Positions 18,067 through 26,644 of a stretch of DNA of 48,861 nucleotides are shown here, in pieces; the first letter of the stretch is position 1, and every line of letters begins with the position of its first letter. The notes under the pieces were generated by a model, which worked only from the letters and a program-made list of their open reading frames with translations, had not been told where the DNA came from and ran no database searches. Made by a program: the position numbers and the translations under genes. The stretch comes from Rosettibacter sp964572725 (GTDB taxonomy: Bacteria > Bacteroidota > Ignavibacteria > Ignavibacteriales > Melioribacteraceae), in assembly GCA_964572725.1 (NCBI GenBank), contig CAZNFW010000021.1, positions 1-48,861 on the forward strand, written 5' to 3'.

Positions 18067-19098
18067 ATGCATATATCAGAAATGATTCAAAAACATGATG
18101 CTTCAAATCAATTTCAGGTATTAAAAGATTCTTATACACAAATTGAATATTCATGGAATCTAAAAATTGATTTATCATCAATCGACACATCAAGAATTAA
18201 AAACATTATACTAACTGGTTTAGGCGGTTCAGCTATTGGAGGTGAATTAATTCAAAATTATTTCAGAACAGAATTAAAATACCCTTATTTTGTTAATCGA
18301 AATTATGAGCTTCCATTATTTGCCGATGAAAACACATTAGTAATTGCATCTTCATATTCAGGAAATACAGAAGAAACTATTTCTGCTTTAAAGCAAGCTC
18401 TGGAAAAGAAATGTCAAATTGTTTGCGTTACAACAGGCGGTAAAATGGAAGAAATTGCAAAACAAAATAATCTTCCAGTTGCAAAACTACTAAAAGGCTA
18501 TCAACCACGATTTGCATTGTGGATTAATTTCTATGCTGTTCTAAATGTTTTTAATTCATTAAAACTGATACCTGACCAAAATGAAAATGTTAAGCAAGCT
18601 ATAAATTTGTTAAAAAGAAAAGGCGATGAATATTCAAACGAGCAAAATGATGCTCTCAGTTTAGCTGAAAGTCTCGTAGGCTATGTTCCACTGATTTATT
18701 CTGTTGCTGATTATACTTCTGTAGTTGGGACAAGATTTAAGGGACAGTTCAATGAAAACTCAAAACATCATGCTTTCTTCTCATATTTCCCAGAACTTGA
18801 CCACAATGAAATTATGGGTTGGGAAGGATACAACCCGCAACAAATGAATATCAAACTTATCAATATCTGGGATGATGATTATCATCCTCAAGTTAAAAAA
18901 AGATTAGAAATTACATCTGAGGTTATTAAAAAATCTGGATGTGAAATAATTGACTTAAAAAGCACTGAACCAAATTATAAGTTAAGATTGATTGATTTAA
19001 TTTATTTTGGTGATTGGACAACTTACTATTACGCTATTATTCGTGGATATGACCCAACTACAATTGATAACATAAATTATCTTAAGGAACGTCTTTGA
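18067..19098 (+). CDS. Bifunctional phosphoglucose/phosphomannose isomerase
   Basis: SIS-fold isomerase that interconverts glucose-6-phosphate or mannose-6-phosphate with fructose-6-phosphate. It has 343 residues from ATG 18067, supported by GAGG six bases ahead; an upstream TTG 18055 lies inside the ptsI stop. Motifs are LTGLGGSAIGGEL near residue 50 and the SIS sugar-phosphate site SSYSGNTEET near 95. A later KHHAFFSYFPELDHNEI carries the catalytic Glu/His region. The short length and these motifs separate it from the larger classical PGI. It lies downstream of ptsH-ptsI, giving a small sugar-phosphate cluster. Confidence 0.9.
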   Translation: MHISEMIQKHDASNQFQVLKDSYTQIEYSWNLKIDLSSIDTSRIKNIILTGLGGSAIGGELIQNYFRTELKYPYFVNRNYELPLFADENTLVIASSYSGNTEETISALKQALEKKCQIVCVTTGGKMEEIAKQNNLPVAKLLKGYQPRFALWINFYAVLNVFNSLKLIPDQNENVKQAINLLKRKGDEYSNEQNDALSLAESLVGYVPLIYSVADYTSVVGTRFKGQFNENSKHHAFFSYFPELDHNEIMGWEGYNPQQMNIKLINIWDDDYHPQVKKRLEITSEVIKKSGCEIIDLKSTEPNYKLRLIDLIYFGDWTTYYYAIIRGYDPTTIDNINYLKERL

Positions 19099-21845
19099 AA
19101 TGCAGCTGTCCAAAAAGTAATTTTTTTATTTGGAAAATTTATTTATTCAGATTTGAGAACAATACAAAAGTTCTCCGAAATATCTTCACTTGTATTTTTA
19201 CTTTTTGGACAGCATTAAATAAAATTTCAAATTATATTTTTTTTATTCTATTCATTCCTCAAATTGCATTTGCACAATTTTATTTCTTCGGGCGCAACAA
19301 AGTCCAGTATGAAAAATTTAATTGGAAGGTGCTCAAAACCGAGCATTTCAATATTTATTACTATGATGATTTTGAACAAATTGCAAAAATTGGAGCACAA
19401 TTCGCTGAGGATGCATTTGAAGAATACAAAGTAAAGTTTAATCATTATGTAACTACAAAAATTCCTCTCATCTTTTATAATACACATATTCATTTTCAAC
19501 AAACCAATGTAACACCAAATTTTATCCCCGAAGGTGTCGGCGGCTTTTTTGAATTTATGAAAGGGCGTGTAGTAATTCCATATCTTGGTTCGATAAGCAG
19601 TTTTAAACATGTTATTCGTCATGAACTTGTTCATGTTTTTATGACAAATAAAATTTTTAATGTATTGCGCGACCATCGAATTGAAACCGAAAGAATGCCG
19701 CCTCTCTGGTTTGTTGAAGGTCTTGCAGAATATTGGTCATTCGACTGGGATACACAATCAGAAATGGTTATGCGGGATTTTATAATTAACAACTATTTTA
19801 TTCCGCTTGATGAACTTGATGCTGCTTCTGGTTATATAATTTATAAAGAGGGACAGAGTTTTTTAGAATTTATTTCAAAAAATTATGGTGAAGAAAAAAT
19901 TCTTCAATTAATGGAAAATTTCTGGCGGTTTAATTCTTTCAAAGAAAATCTTGAATTTACACTGGGAGAATCTATTCAAGACATTGGAAATAAGTGGTAT
20001 TATTTTCTCCAACAGAAATATTTTCCACTTCTTCAAAATAATTATCCTCATTTTATTAAATCAAAAAAATTAACTGATGAAGGATTCAATTTTGAACCAA
20101 GATTTTATGATAACAATGGTAAAAAAGAAATTTATTTTATTGGTAATCATAATGGATATTCATCTGTATTTAAAATGAAATATGACTACGAAAGTGATGA
20201 AATTCAAAAACCTGAGGTAATTATTGAAGGAGAACGAGAATCAGATTTTGAATCTTTTCACTTACTTGAAAAAACTCTTGATGTATCTAATGATGGTAAA
20301 ATTGCTTTTGTAACAAAATCACTTTATAGCGATGTAATACATATTTACTCTATTAAAGAAAACAGAATTATTAAAACACTTCGATTCGATAACCTGAATA
20401 ATCAACTTTCTAATACAAGTTTGATAACAATTCGTTCGCCTTCATTTTCAAATGATGGTAAACTGCTTCTTTTTACAGCCGCAGATAATAAAGGCTATAC
20501 CGACATTTATCTTTACAATTTTGAAGATGAAAAATTAGTAAGAATAACAAATGATTATTACTCGGATATTGACCCAATTTTTAATAAAGATAATTCAAAA
20601 ATAATTTTTGCTTCGGATAGAACTGCAGGAGAATATCAACAAAAGTATAATTTATTTGAATATGACTTTAAGGATAATTCAATTTACTATCTCACTTATG
20701 TTAATGCTAATATTTCCTCTCCGCAATTTAATTCTGATTTTTCAGAACTCTACTTTAATTGTGATTATGATGGAACTTTTAACATCTGGAAATTGGATTA
20801 TGCTAAAAAAAGCAACAAAATTGAACAGATTACAAAATTTTTAACAAGTGTTTATAGTTTCACATTCATAGATGACAGCTCATTAATTACATCAGCTTTC
20901 GAAAAATATTCATTTCAATTCTACAAACTAATTTTGAACAAACAATCATCTTTCTCAACAGTTGCTTTTGATTTAATTAAATCAAGAAACCTATGGCTTG
21001 CCAAAGAAATTATTGTTCCTCCTGAGCAGGACAAATTAGTATATGAAAATGAATACACACTTGATTATGCTGTTGGACAATTATCAACAGACCCAATTTA
21101 TGGTTCTCGGGGTGGAGCTTTATTTTCTTTAAGTGATTTGCTCGGTGACGACAGATATATTTTTTATGTTTATAACACAGCAGAAGTTCAAAGCGAAATA
21201 TTAAAAAATTTTAATGTTGCTATAAGCAGAATAAGCTTAAAGGGCAGAGCAAATTTTGGTTACGGTATTTTTCATTATGCTGGCAGAAGATACGATATCA
21301 CAGAGTCTGATGAATTTTTCTACGAACGAGTTTTTGGCAGTTACTTCGAACTTCATTACCCATTTTCGAGTTTCCAGAGAATTGAAGCTGATGTCAGCAT
21401 AGCAAATTCAGATAAAGAATTAATTGGAGATTTTATTTCAAGAAAATCATTGCTTGTTTCAAATTCACTTTCTTTTGTTCACGATAATTCAATCTGGTCT
21501 TCAACAGGTCCAATTGATGGGTCACGTTTTAGAATATTACTTGGTTATACAAGTGATGTTAAGTACAGCAATGTAAATTATTATTCATTTATCATTGATT
21601 ATAGAAAATATTATAGATTGGGATTAAGAAGTGCTGTTGCAGCAAGGGCAGCTATTTTTATAAATCACGGTAAAGAAGCAAGAAGATATTTTGCTGGCGG
21701 AAGCTGGGATTTAAGAGGATGGCCTCGATGGAGTATAAGAGGTCAAAAATTGTGGCTTTCTTCCGTTGAATTAAGATTCCCTCTGATTGATAAAATTCAG
21801 ATTAACTTCCCATTTTTAGGTTTAAGCTTTTTTAATATTCGATGA
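19095..21845 (+). CDS. Exported gluzincin metallopeptidase with TolB-like propeller and Omp85-type barrel, cut short by an in-frame TGA
   Basis: A large envelope protein that I assign by features only. Numbered from TTG 19095, it has a long leader holding the 109-bp repeat, a signal peptide ending at about residue 61 (PQIAFAQ), and a zinc peptidase MA-like domain with HELVH at 176-180 and WFVEGLAEYW with Glu208 and Glu212 as candidate third ligand. TolB/WD40-like propeller repeats follow from about residue 330 to 640 (for example DGKLLLFTAADNKG). The C-terminal part resembles Omp85/BamA barrels (YFAGGSWDLRGW, then VELRFPL). The frame stops at TGA 21843-21845, but the same frame continues to 22040 with the missing last strands. 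No ATG, GTG or TTG occurs in frame between 19095 and the signal peptide. The gene may be damaged at both ends, or the TGA may be a sequence error. Confidence 0.78.
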   Translation: MKCSCPKSNFFIWKIYLFRFENNTKVLRNIFTCIFTFWTALNKISNYIFFILFIPQIAFAQFYFFGRNKVQYEKFNWKVLKTEHFNIYYYDDFEQIAKIGAQFAEDAFEEYKVKFNHYVTTKIPLIFYNTHIHFQQTNVTPNFIPEGVGGFFEFMKGRVVIPYLGSISSFKHVIRHELVHVFMTNKIFNVLRDHRIETERMPPLWFVEGLAEYWSFDWDTQSEMVMRDFIINNYFIPLDELDAASGYIIYKEGQSFLEFISKNYGEEKILQLMENFWRFNSFKENLEFTLGESIQDIGNKWYYFLQQKYFPLLQNNYPHFIKSKKLTDEGFNFEPRFYDNNGKKEIYFIGNHNGYSSVFKMKYDYESDEIQKPEVIIEGERESDFESFHLLEKTLDVSNDGKIAFVTKSLYSDVIHIYSIKENRIIKTLRFDNLNNQLSNTSLITIRSPSFSNDGKLLLFTAADNKGYTDIYLYNFEDEKLVRITNDYYSDIDPIFNKDNSKIIFASDRTAGEYQQKYNLFEYDFKDNSIYYLTYVNANISSPQFNSDFSELYFNCDYDGTFNIWKLDYAKKSNKIEQITKFLTSVYSFTFIDDSSLITSAFEKYSFQFYKLILNKQSSFSTVAFDLIKSRNLWLAKEIIVPPEQDKLVYENEYTLDYAVGQLSTDPIYGSRGGALFSLSDLLGDDRYIFYVYNTAEVQSEILKNFNVAISRISLKGRANFGYGIFHYAGRRYDITESDEFFYERVFGSYFELHYPFSSFQRIEADVSIANSDKELIGDFISRKSLLVSNSLSFVHDNSIWSSTGPIDGSRFRILLGYTSDVKYSNVNYYSFIIDYRKYYRLGLRSAVAARAAIFINHGKEARRYFAGGSWDLRGWPRWSIRGQKLWLSSVELRFPLIDKIQINFPFLGLSFFNIR
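19105..19213. repeat. 109-bp inverted-repeat element (MITE-like or palindromic element)
   Basis: A perfect 16-bp inverted repeat, GCTGTCCAAAAAGTAA at 19105-19120 and TTACTTTTTGGACAGC at 19198-19213, encloses a second imperfect hairpin: ATTT plus GAGAAC (19151-19160) against GTTCTC plus AAAT (19170-19181) with a 2-base bulge. The element lies just after the isomerase gene, in the first 40 codons of the open frame of the metallopeptidase. Removing exactly these 109 bases joins ATGCA to ATTAAAT. This gives an ATG-started signal peptide, MQLNKISNYIFFILF and onward, in frame with the rest. No clear target duplication is present. The mobile-element interpretation is inference. Confidence 0.65.
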
Positions 21846-22040
21846 GCTGTATTTTTTGATGCAGGCTCAGCATGGGATAAATCTTATAAAGAAACTCTTG
21901 GCAGTATTGGCTTGGGTTTCAGAATTAATTTGTTTAATGCAATAGCTCTGCGTTATGATATTGGGAAAAAAATTGAAAATAACTTTAATAGATTTCAGCC
22001 AAAATTATTTTATCAATTTTTCTTTGGGTGGGATTTTTGA
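21846..22040 (+). pseudogene. Detached C-terminal barrel segment of the metallopeptidase gene
   Basis: In the same frame as the preceding gene and directly after its TGA, 64 codons read AVFFDAGSAW at the start, then GSIGLGFRINL and ALRYDIGKK, and end FFFGWDF before TGA 22038-22040. This is what the last strands of an Omp85-type barrel look like, including the terminal aromatic residue used by outer-membrane proteins. Family members commonly have Gly where the stop is found (R-G-A-V), and a change from GGA to TGA would explain it. There is no start codon of its own at the beginning, so it is a continuation and not a separate gene. Confidence 0.85.
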
Positions 22041-23185
22041 TTGTTAGAAATATTAAAATAATTCTTTTAATCTTTGTCTTTTTAACATCATGTTCTCATG
22101 ACTTGATTATAAAAAATTTTTATTCCAGTGACTCAGGAATTTTAATGTATGGCAAAGTTCCACAGAGAAATTTTTATGAAGATGTATCAATTTCTGATTC
22201 ACTGCAATTGATCTGGAAAGCAGAAACAAACGGCAGCCAATCAAATACTTCATTTATAATTAATAATGACTTTCTTTTTGTTAGTGATTTATCAGGAAGA
22301 ATTTATGGATTCAACATATATTCAGGAAATTCATCTGGTTTTTACAAATATTCTGGTTCCATATCTGTTGCTCCAATTATTAACAAATTAAGAATTTATT
22401 TCACTATAAATCTTAAATCAGAAAATTATTCTTTATTTGTAATGAAAGATATAAATAATTCAAAAACTTTGAGTGAGACAAAAATTCGAGGAAGTGTGAA
22501 CAGCGAAATGCTCAAAATGAAAGATGGAATTGTAGTTTTAAGCGACAGGGGAGAACTCATTAAGTTTAACTATGCTGGAATGAAAATCTGGTCAATAGAT
22601 ACAAAAATATCCACGCATTCAATTACTGCATCTGACGAAAACATCATATTATTTGGTAATGACAAGGGGGAAATATTTATTATATCATCATCTGAAGGCA
22701 AAATTTTATTTAGAGAGAAAATTTCTGATGATATTATAAATGGTATTACTCTCGAAAATAACACTGCATATTTTTGTGACAGCAGCGGCAAATTGTTTTC
22801 TTTTAATATTCAGTCGAAAAAGATAAACTGGGTTTTCAATAGCAAATCAAATATTGTTACTGTACCTGTCTTTGATTCAAAAAATATTTTTATTGGAAAT
22901 CTTTCGGGAAAAATATTTTCTATTTTTAAAAATGATGGGAAATTAAAATGGAGCATCGATACAAAAGGCGTTATTAATTCTACTCCTTTACTTTTTAATA
23001 ACTATTTGATACAACCTGACTTTAATAAAAAAATTTACTTCATTAATACAGAAAATGGAAAAATCAAAAAAACACTAAAATTCGAAACAAGAGTTAAAAT
23101 GACACCTGTTTATTATAACGGTTTAATTTTTTTTGGGGTAGACAGGGGACAAATTTTTGCTTACAAAACTTTCAAAGAGAATTAA
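22037..23185 (+). CDS. PQQ-like beta-propeller lipoprotein, BamB-like
   Basis: Predicted outer-membrane-anchored lipoprotein of 382 residues with a signal and lipobox (IFVFLTSC). It contains repeated propeller blades with DG.I.W or G.I.FS-type ends (for example FVSDLSGRIYGFN, FGNDKGEIFIIS, FIGNLSGKIFSIF, FFGVDRGQIFAY), as in PQQ/BamB propellers. The start TTG 22037 overlaps the barrel-gene stop as TTGA; GTG 22028 is an alternative. BamB is a partner of the Omp85 protein BamA. This gene follows an Omp85-type barrel gene, so a physical link between the products is an attractive inference, but the sequence does not prove it. Confidence 0.83.
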   Translation: MIVRNIKIILLIFVFLTSCSHDLIIKNFYSSDSGILMYGKVPQRNFYEDVSISDSLQLIWKAETNGSQSNTSFIINNDFLFVSDLSGRIYGFNIYSGNSSGFYKYSGSISVAPIINKLRIYFTINLKSENYSLFVMKDINNSKTLSETKIRGSVNSEMLKMKDGIVVLSDRGELIKFNYAGMKIWSIDTKISTHSITASDENIILFGNDKGEIFIISSSEGKILFREKISDDIINGITLENNTAYFCDSSGKLFSFNIQSKKINWVFNSKSNIVTVPVFDSKNIFIGNLSGKIFSIFKNDGKLKWSIDTKGVINSTPLLFNNYLIQPDFNKKIYFINTENGKIKKTLKFETRVKMTPVYYNGLIFFGVDRGQIFAYKTFKEN

Positions 23186-23186
23186 G

Positions 23187-23768
23187 ATGAAATTCATCAA
23201 AATAATTTTATTGCTGGTTTTATCACTCAATTATTTAAATGCTCAGAGTTGTAAAAGCATTGTCAATATCAACACAGACAAAATTAATTCGTATATTTTT
23301 ATAAATAACAATTATGCAGGCAAGGGAAATATTACAACTGAACTTGATACTGGCTTTCATGAGATTTATATCAAAGAATTTTTAAATAAATGGAATGGTA
23401 GTGAAATTATTGATACAATTCAGATTAAAGAATGTAATCTTCACTACAATTTTACTTTTCATTTACCAGAAACTGGCAGTATAAAAAATATTTTGTATGA
23501 AAAATCATTTTTGGGAAAAAACAATTTTCAAAAACTCGAATTATCTGAGTCAAATTGGTTTAAGATATTAATAGGAACTTCGGCAGTTCTTGGAGCTACT
23601 GCTGCATATTTTAAAATCAAAGCAGACAAAAAATATGATGAATACTTATTAACAGGTGATAAAGAAACATTAAAAAAAGTAAATCGTTTAGACCTTTACA
23701 GTGGAATTGCTTTTGGTTTATTACAAATAAATTTTGGTTATTTGATTTATAAATTTTTACTTGATTAA
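23187..23768 (+). CDS. PEGA-domain membrane protein of unknown function
   Basis: 193 residues from ATG 23187, one base after the preceding stop. A signal peptide (MKFIKIILLLVLSLNYLNAQ) is followed by a PEGA-like beta domain at about 25-75 (INSYIFINNNYAGKGN, then LDTGFHEIYI). Two hydrophobic stretches near the C-terminus (WFKILIGTSAVLGATAAYF and YSGIAFGLLQINFGYLIY) suggest membrane anchoring or a small helical hairpin. It is the third gene of the peptidase-barrel/propeller cluster. Its stop codon abuts the polA stop codon on the other strand with no base between. Function unknown. Confidence 0.78.
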   Translation: MKFIKIILLLVLSLNYLNAQSCKSIVNINTDKINSYIFINNNYAGKGNITTELDTGFHEIYIKEFLNKWNGSEIIDTIQIKECNLHYNFTFHLPETGSIKNILYEKSFLGKNNFQKLELSESNWFKILIGTSAVLGATAAYFKIKADKKYDEYLLTGDKETLKKVNRLDLYSGIAFGLLQINFGYLIYKFLLD

Positions 23769-26558
23769 TTAATGTGCATCCAGCCAGTTATCTCCAATTC
23801 CAATATCAACAACAACAGGTAAATTAAGCGGTAAAGCGTTCTCCATTAGTTCTTTAATAACAAATTTTAATTCATCAACTTCATTTTTATGAGCATCAAA
23901 AACTAATTCATCATGAACCTGCAGAATCATTTTCGTTTGAGCTTTTCTTTTTTTAAGCTCTTTGTAGATTTTAATCATTGCTAATTTTATCATATCAGCA
24001 GCTGTTCCTTGAATTGGCATATTGATAGCTACACGTTCTTCAAATTGGCGGACAACTTTATTTTTGCTGTTAATATTTCTTAAATATCTTCTTCTTCCCA
24101 TTAAAGTTTCTGCATAACCTTTTTGCTGAGCTTTTTTAATTGAATCCTCCATAAACTTTTTAACATTCTTGAATGAACTGAAATAATTATCAAAAATTTC
24201 TTTTGCATGAGATTGAGAGATTCCTAATCTTTGTTTTAATCCAAAAGGACCAAGACCATACAAAATTCCAAAATTAACTTCCTTGGCTTTTCTTCTCATT
24301 TCTGGGGTTACTTCTTCTGGATTTACTTTGAAAACAAGAGCAGCTGTTCTTCTGTGAATGTCTTCTCCATTCTTAAATGCTTTTATTAAAGTCTCGTCGC
24401 CGCAAATGCTTGCCATAATTCTTAATTCAATTTGACTGTAATCAGCACTTAGAATAACAAAATTTTTATCTCGAGGAACAAAAGCTCTGCGAATTTCTTT
24501 ACCAAGTTCTGTTCTGATTGGAATATTTTGAAGATTTGGGTCATTGCTTGATAATCTTCCAGTAGATGCAGCAGTCTGATTGTATGTTGTATGAATTCTT
24601 CCTGTTAATGGATTTATTAAATCTGGAAGAGCATCTGCATAAGTTGATTTTAATTTTGATACCTGTCGATAATCCATGATAATATCAATTATTGGATGTG
24701 TACCTCTTAGAGATTCAAGTGCTCGTGCATCTGTTGAAAATCCTGTTTTTGTTTTGCTTGTCTCAGGCAGTTTTAATTTTTCGAACAAAATTTTTTGTAG
24801 TTGTTGAGTAGAATTTATATTAAATGTTTCGCCGGCTAATTTGTAAATTTCATTAGAATAATTATCAAGAAGAATTTGCAAATCTTTGCTGAAATCTTTT
24901 AAGATTTTTGTGTCAATCCGAACACCGGTTCTTTCCATATCTTCAAGAACTGGAACAAGTGGAAATTCAATTTCATATGCAACCTTTTCCAAACCTTCTT
25001 TTTTTAGAATCTTATCGAGAATTTCATATAATCTAAAAGTAATATCTGCATCTTCACATGAATAATCTGAGAGTCTTTCAACATCAACTTCAAAAATTTT
25101 TTCTGGAGTTTTTTTAGAGCCAATTAGTTCTAAAATTGGAATTGGTTTGTAATTCAAATATTTTTCTGAAAGTTCGTCCATTCCATGTTTTTGGTCGGGG
25201 TCAATTACATAACTTGCTAACATTGTATCGAAGTAAAAATTTTCCACTTCAATATTATACCGCCTTAAAATCGATATATCGTATTTTCCGTTCTGGCAAA
25301 CTTTTTTGATTTTCTTATTTTCAAAAATTGGTTTGAAAATTTTTATAAAATCCTCAATTGGCAATCTTTCAGATAAATTAGCTGTGAATAAGCCGTCGGT
25401 TTCTCTTTGAGGATTAACTGCAACAAACCATGCTTCTTTTGGTTTTACAGAAAAAGAACAACCCGCTAAATTTGCAGTGAAAGTATTTAAAGAATCTGTT
25501 TCTGTATCAAATACAAATAAATCATGAGAAGATAATTTTTCAGCAAGAATTTTTGCTTCTTCCTTTTTTGTGATTAGATGATATCTTACTTTGCTTTTAT
25601 CATAGACCTGAATATTTTCATCCTCCGGTTTCTTTTCAATTATTTCTTCAGTTTTAATTTCTGAAGCTTCTTCAGAATACATTTTTTTAATTCTCGATGC
25701 GAATGTTTTGAATTCAAGCTCATTAAAAATTTTCAATAATTTTTCCAGATCTGGTTTTTGAAATTTTGCTTCTTCAAAATTTATTTCGAACGGTACTTCT
25801 GTATTAATTGTAGCAAGTTCTTTTGATAAAAATGCATTTTCTTTGCTTTCAAGAAGTTTGTTTGCGATACTTTGCTTTTCAATTTTGTCTAAATTTTTAT
25901 AAATATTTTCAAGTGTCTTAAATTTTTGAATTAATGGTAACGCAGTTTTTGGTCCAATACCTGCAACTCCCGGAATATCATCAGATGAATCCCCGACAAG
26001 GGCTAAATAATCAATCATTTGTTTTGGTTCAAAGCCGTATTCTTCGCGGACTTTATCTTCGTCAATAATTACAATTTCATCAGTGGTCTTGCCCGGTTTA
26101 ATAAGTTTTACATTGTCAGAAACAAGTTGAATAAAATCTTTATCAGGTGTAATTGCAAAACAAATAAATCCTGCTTTCGAAGCCTTTTTAACAGCAGTTC
26201 CAATAAGGTCATCTGCTTCGTATCCAGGTAAAATGTAAATTGGGATTTTGAATGCTTCTATTATTTCTTTAATTCTGCTTATTTGTTGAATCATATCCTC
26301 AGGCATTTCTTCGCGTGATGATTTGTAGTTTTCATATTTTTCATGTCTAAATGTTTTTTCTTTTGAATCAAATGCAACCGCAATGTAATCTGGCTTTGTA
26401 TCTTCAATAATTTTTAATAATTGACTTACGAAGCCATAAACTGCAGATGTAGGTTCACCTTTGGAAGTCATCAATGGTCTTGATATAAAAGCGTAATATC
26501 CTTTATAAGCAAGAGCCATTGCGTCAATAATTACAAATTTCTTTTTGTTTTCTTTCAT
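23769..26558 (-). CDS. polA: DNA polymerase I
   Basis: 929 residues, the full three-domain form. The 5'-3' nuclease domain occupies about 1-290 (IIDAMALAYKGYYAF, ALVGDSSDDIPGVAGIGPKT). The 3'-5' proofreading domain at about 320-510 keeps its acidic residues (FDTETDSL, NGKYD, YSCEDAD), so it should be active, unlike in some Pol I families. The polymerase domain carries motif A (DYSQIELRIMA), the O-helix (RRKAKEVNFGILYG, with Phe in the position that disfavours dideoxynucleotides) and motif C (VHDELVFD). ATG 26558 fits the family N-terminus, although only a weak purine-rich site precedes it. It stands alone on the minus strand. Confidence 0.98.
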   Translation of the reverse strand: MKENKKKFVIIDAMALAYKGYYAFISRPLMTSKGEPTSAVYGFVSQLLKIIEDTKPDYIAVAFDSKEKTFRHEKYENYKSSREEMPEDMIQQISRIKEIIEAFKIPIYILPGYEADDLIGTAVKKASKAGFICFAITPDKDFIQLVSDNVKLIKPGKTTDEIVIIDEDKVREEYGFEPKQMIDYLALVGDSSDDIPGVAGIGPKTALPLIQKFKTLENIYKNLDKIEKQSIANKLLESKENAFLSKELATINTEVPFEINFEEAKFQKPDLEKLLKIFNELEFKTFASRIKKMYSEEASEIKTEEIIEKKPEDENIQVYDKSKVRYHLITKKEEAKILAEKLSSHDLFVFDTETDSLNTFTANLAGCSFSVKPKEAWFVAVNPQRETDGLFTANLSERLPIEDFIKIFKPIFENKKIKKVCQNGKYDISILRRYNIEVENFYFDTMLASYVIDPDQKHGMDELSEKYLNYKPIPILELIGSKKTPEKIFEVDVERLSDYSCEDADITFRLYEILDKILKKEGLEKVAYEIEFPLVPVLEDMERTGVRIDTKILKDFSKDLQILLDNYSNEIYKLAGETFNINSTQQLQKILFEKLKLPETSKTKTGFSTDARALESLRGTHPIIDIIMDYRQVSKLKSTYADALPDLINPLTGRIHTTYNQTAASTGRLSSNDPNLQNIPIRTELGKEIRRAFVPRDKNFVILSADYSQIELRIMASICGDETLIKAFKNGEDIHRRTAALVFKVNPEEVTPEMRRKAKEVNFGILYGLGPFGLKQRLGISQSHAKEIFDNYFSSFKNVKKFMEDSIKKAQQKGYAETLMGRRRYLRNINSKNKVVRQFEERVAINMPIQGTAADMIKLAMIKIYKELKKRKAQTKMILQVHDELVFDAHKNEVDELKFVIKELMENALPLNLPVVVDIGIGDNWLDAH

Positions 26559-26644
26559 ATTTATTTCTTTTTATCACTTAATTATTTTTTTATATTCTCA
26601 ATGGAAAATAAAAATTAGAACAATTAATAACCATACAGTGAACT

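Noticed and set aside
19105..19213. The inverted repeat read as a transcription terminator for the isomerase gene
   Set aside because: The arms are separated by 77 bases, there is no T run in the right place, and the coding frame of the next gene passes through it.
19248..19676. A 142-residue minus-strand open frame opposite the metallopeptidase domain
   Set aside because: The opposite strand encodes the HELVH peptidase domain; the antisense product has no recognisable fold.
21843..21845. TGA recoded as glycine throughout the genome, as in some candidate phyla
   Set aside because: TGA is the normal stop of many genes here (fni, the isomerase, the receptor, the protease), and no other gene shows internal TGA. 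A local mutation or error fits better.
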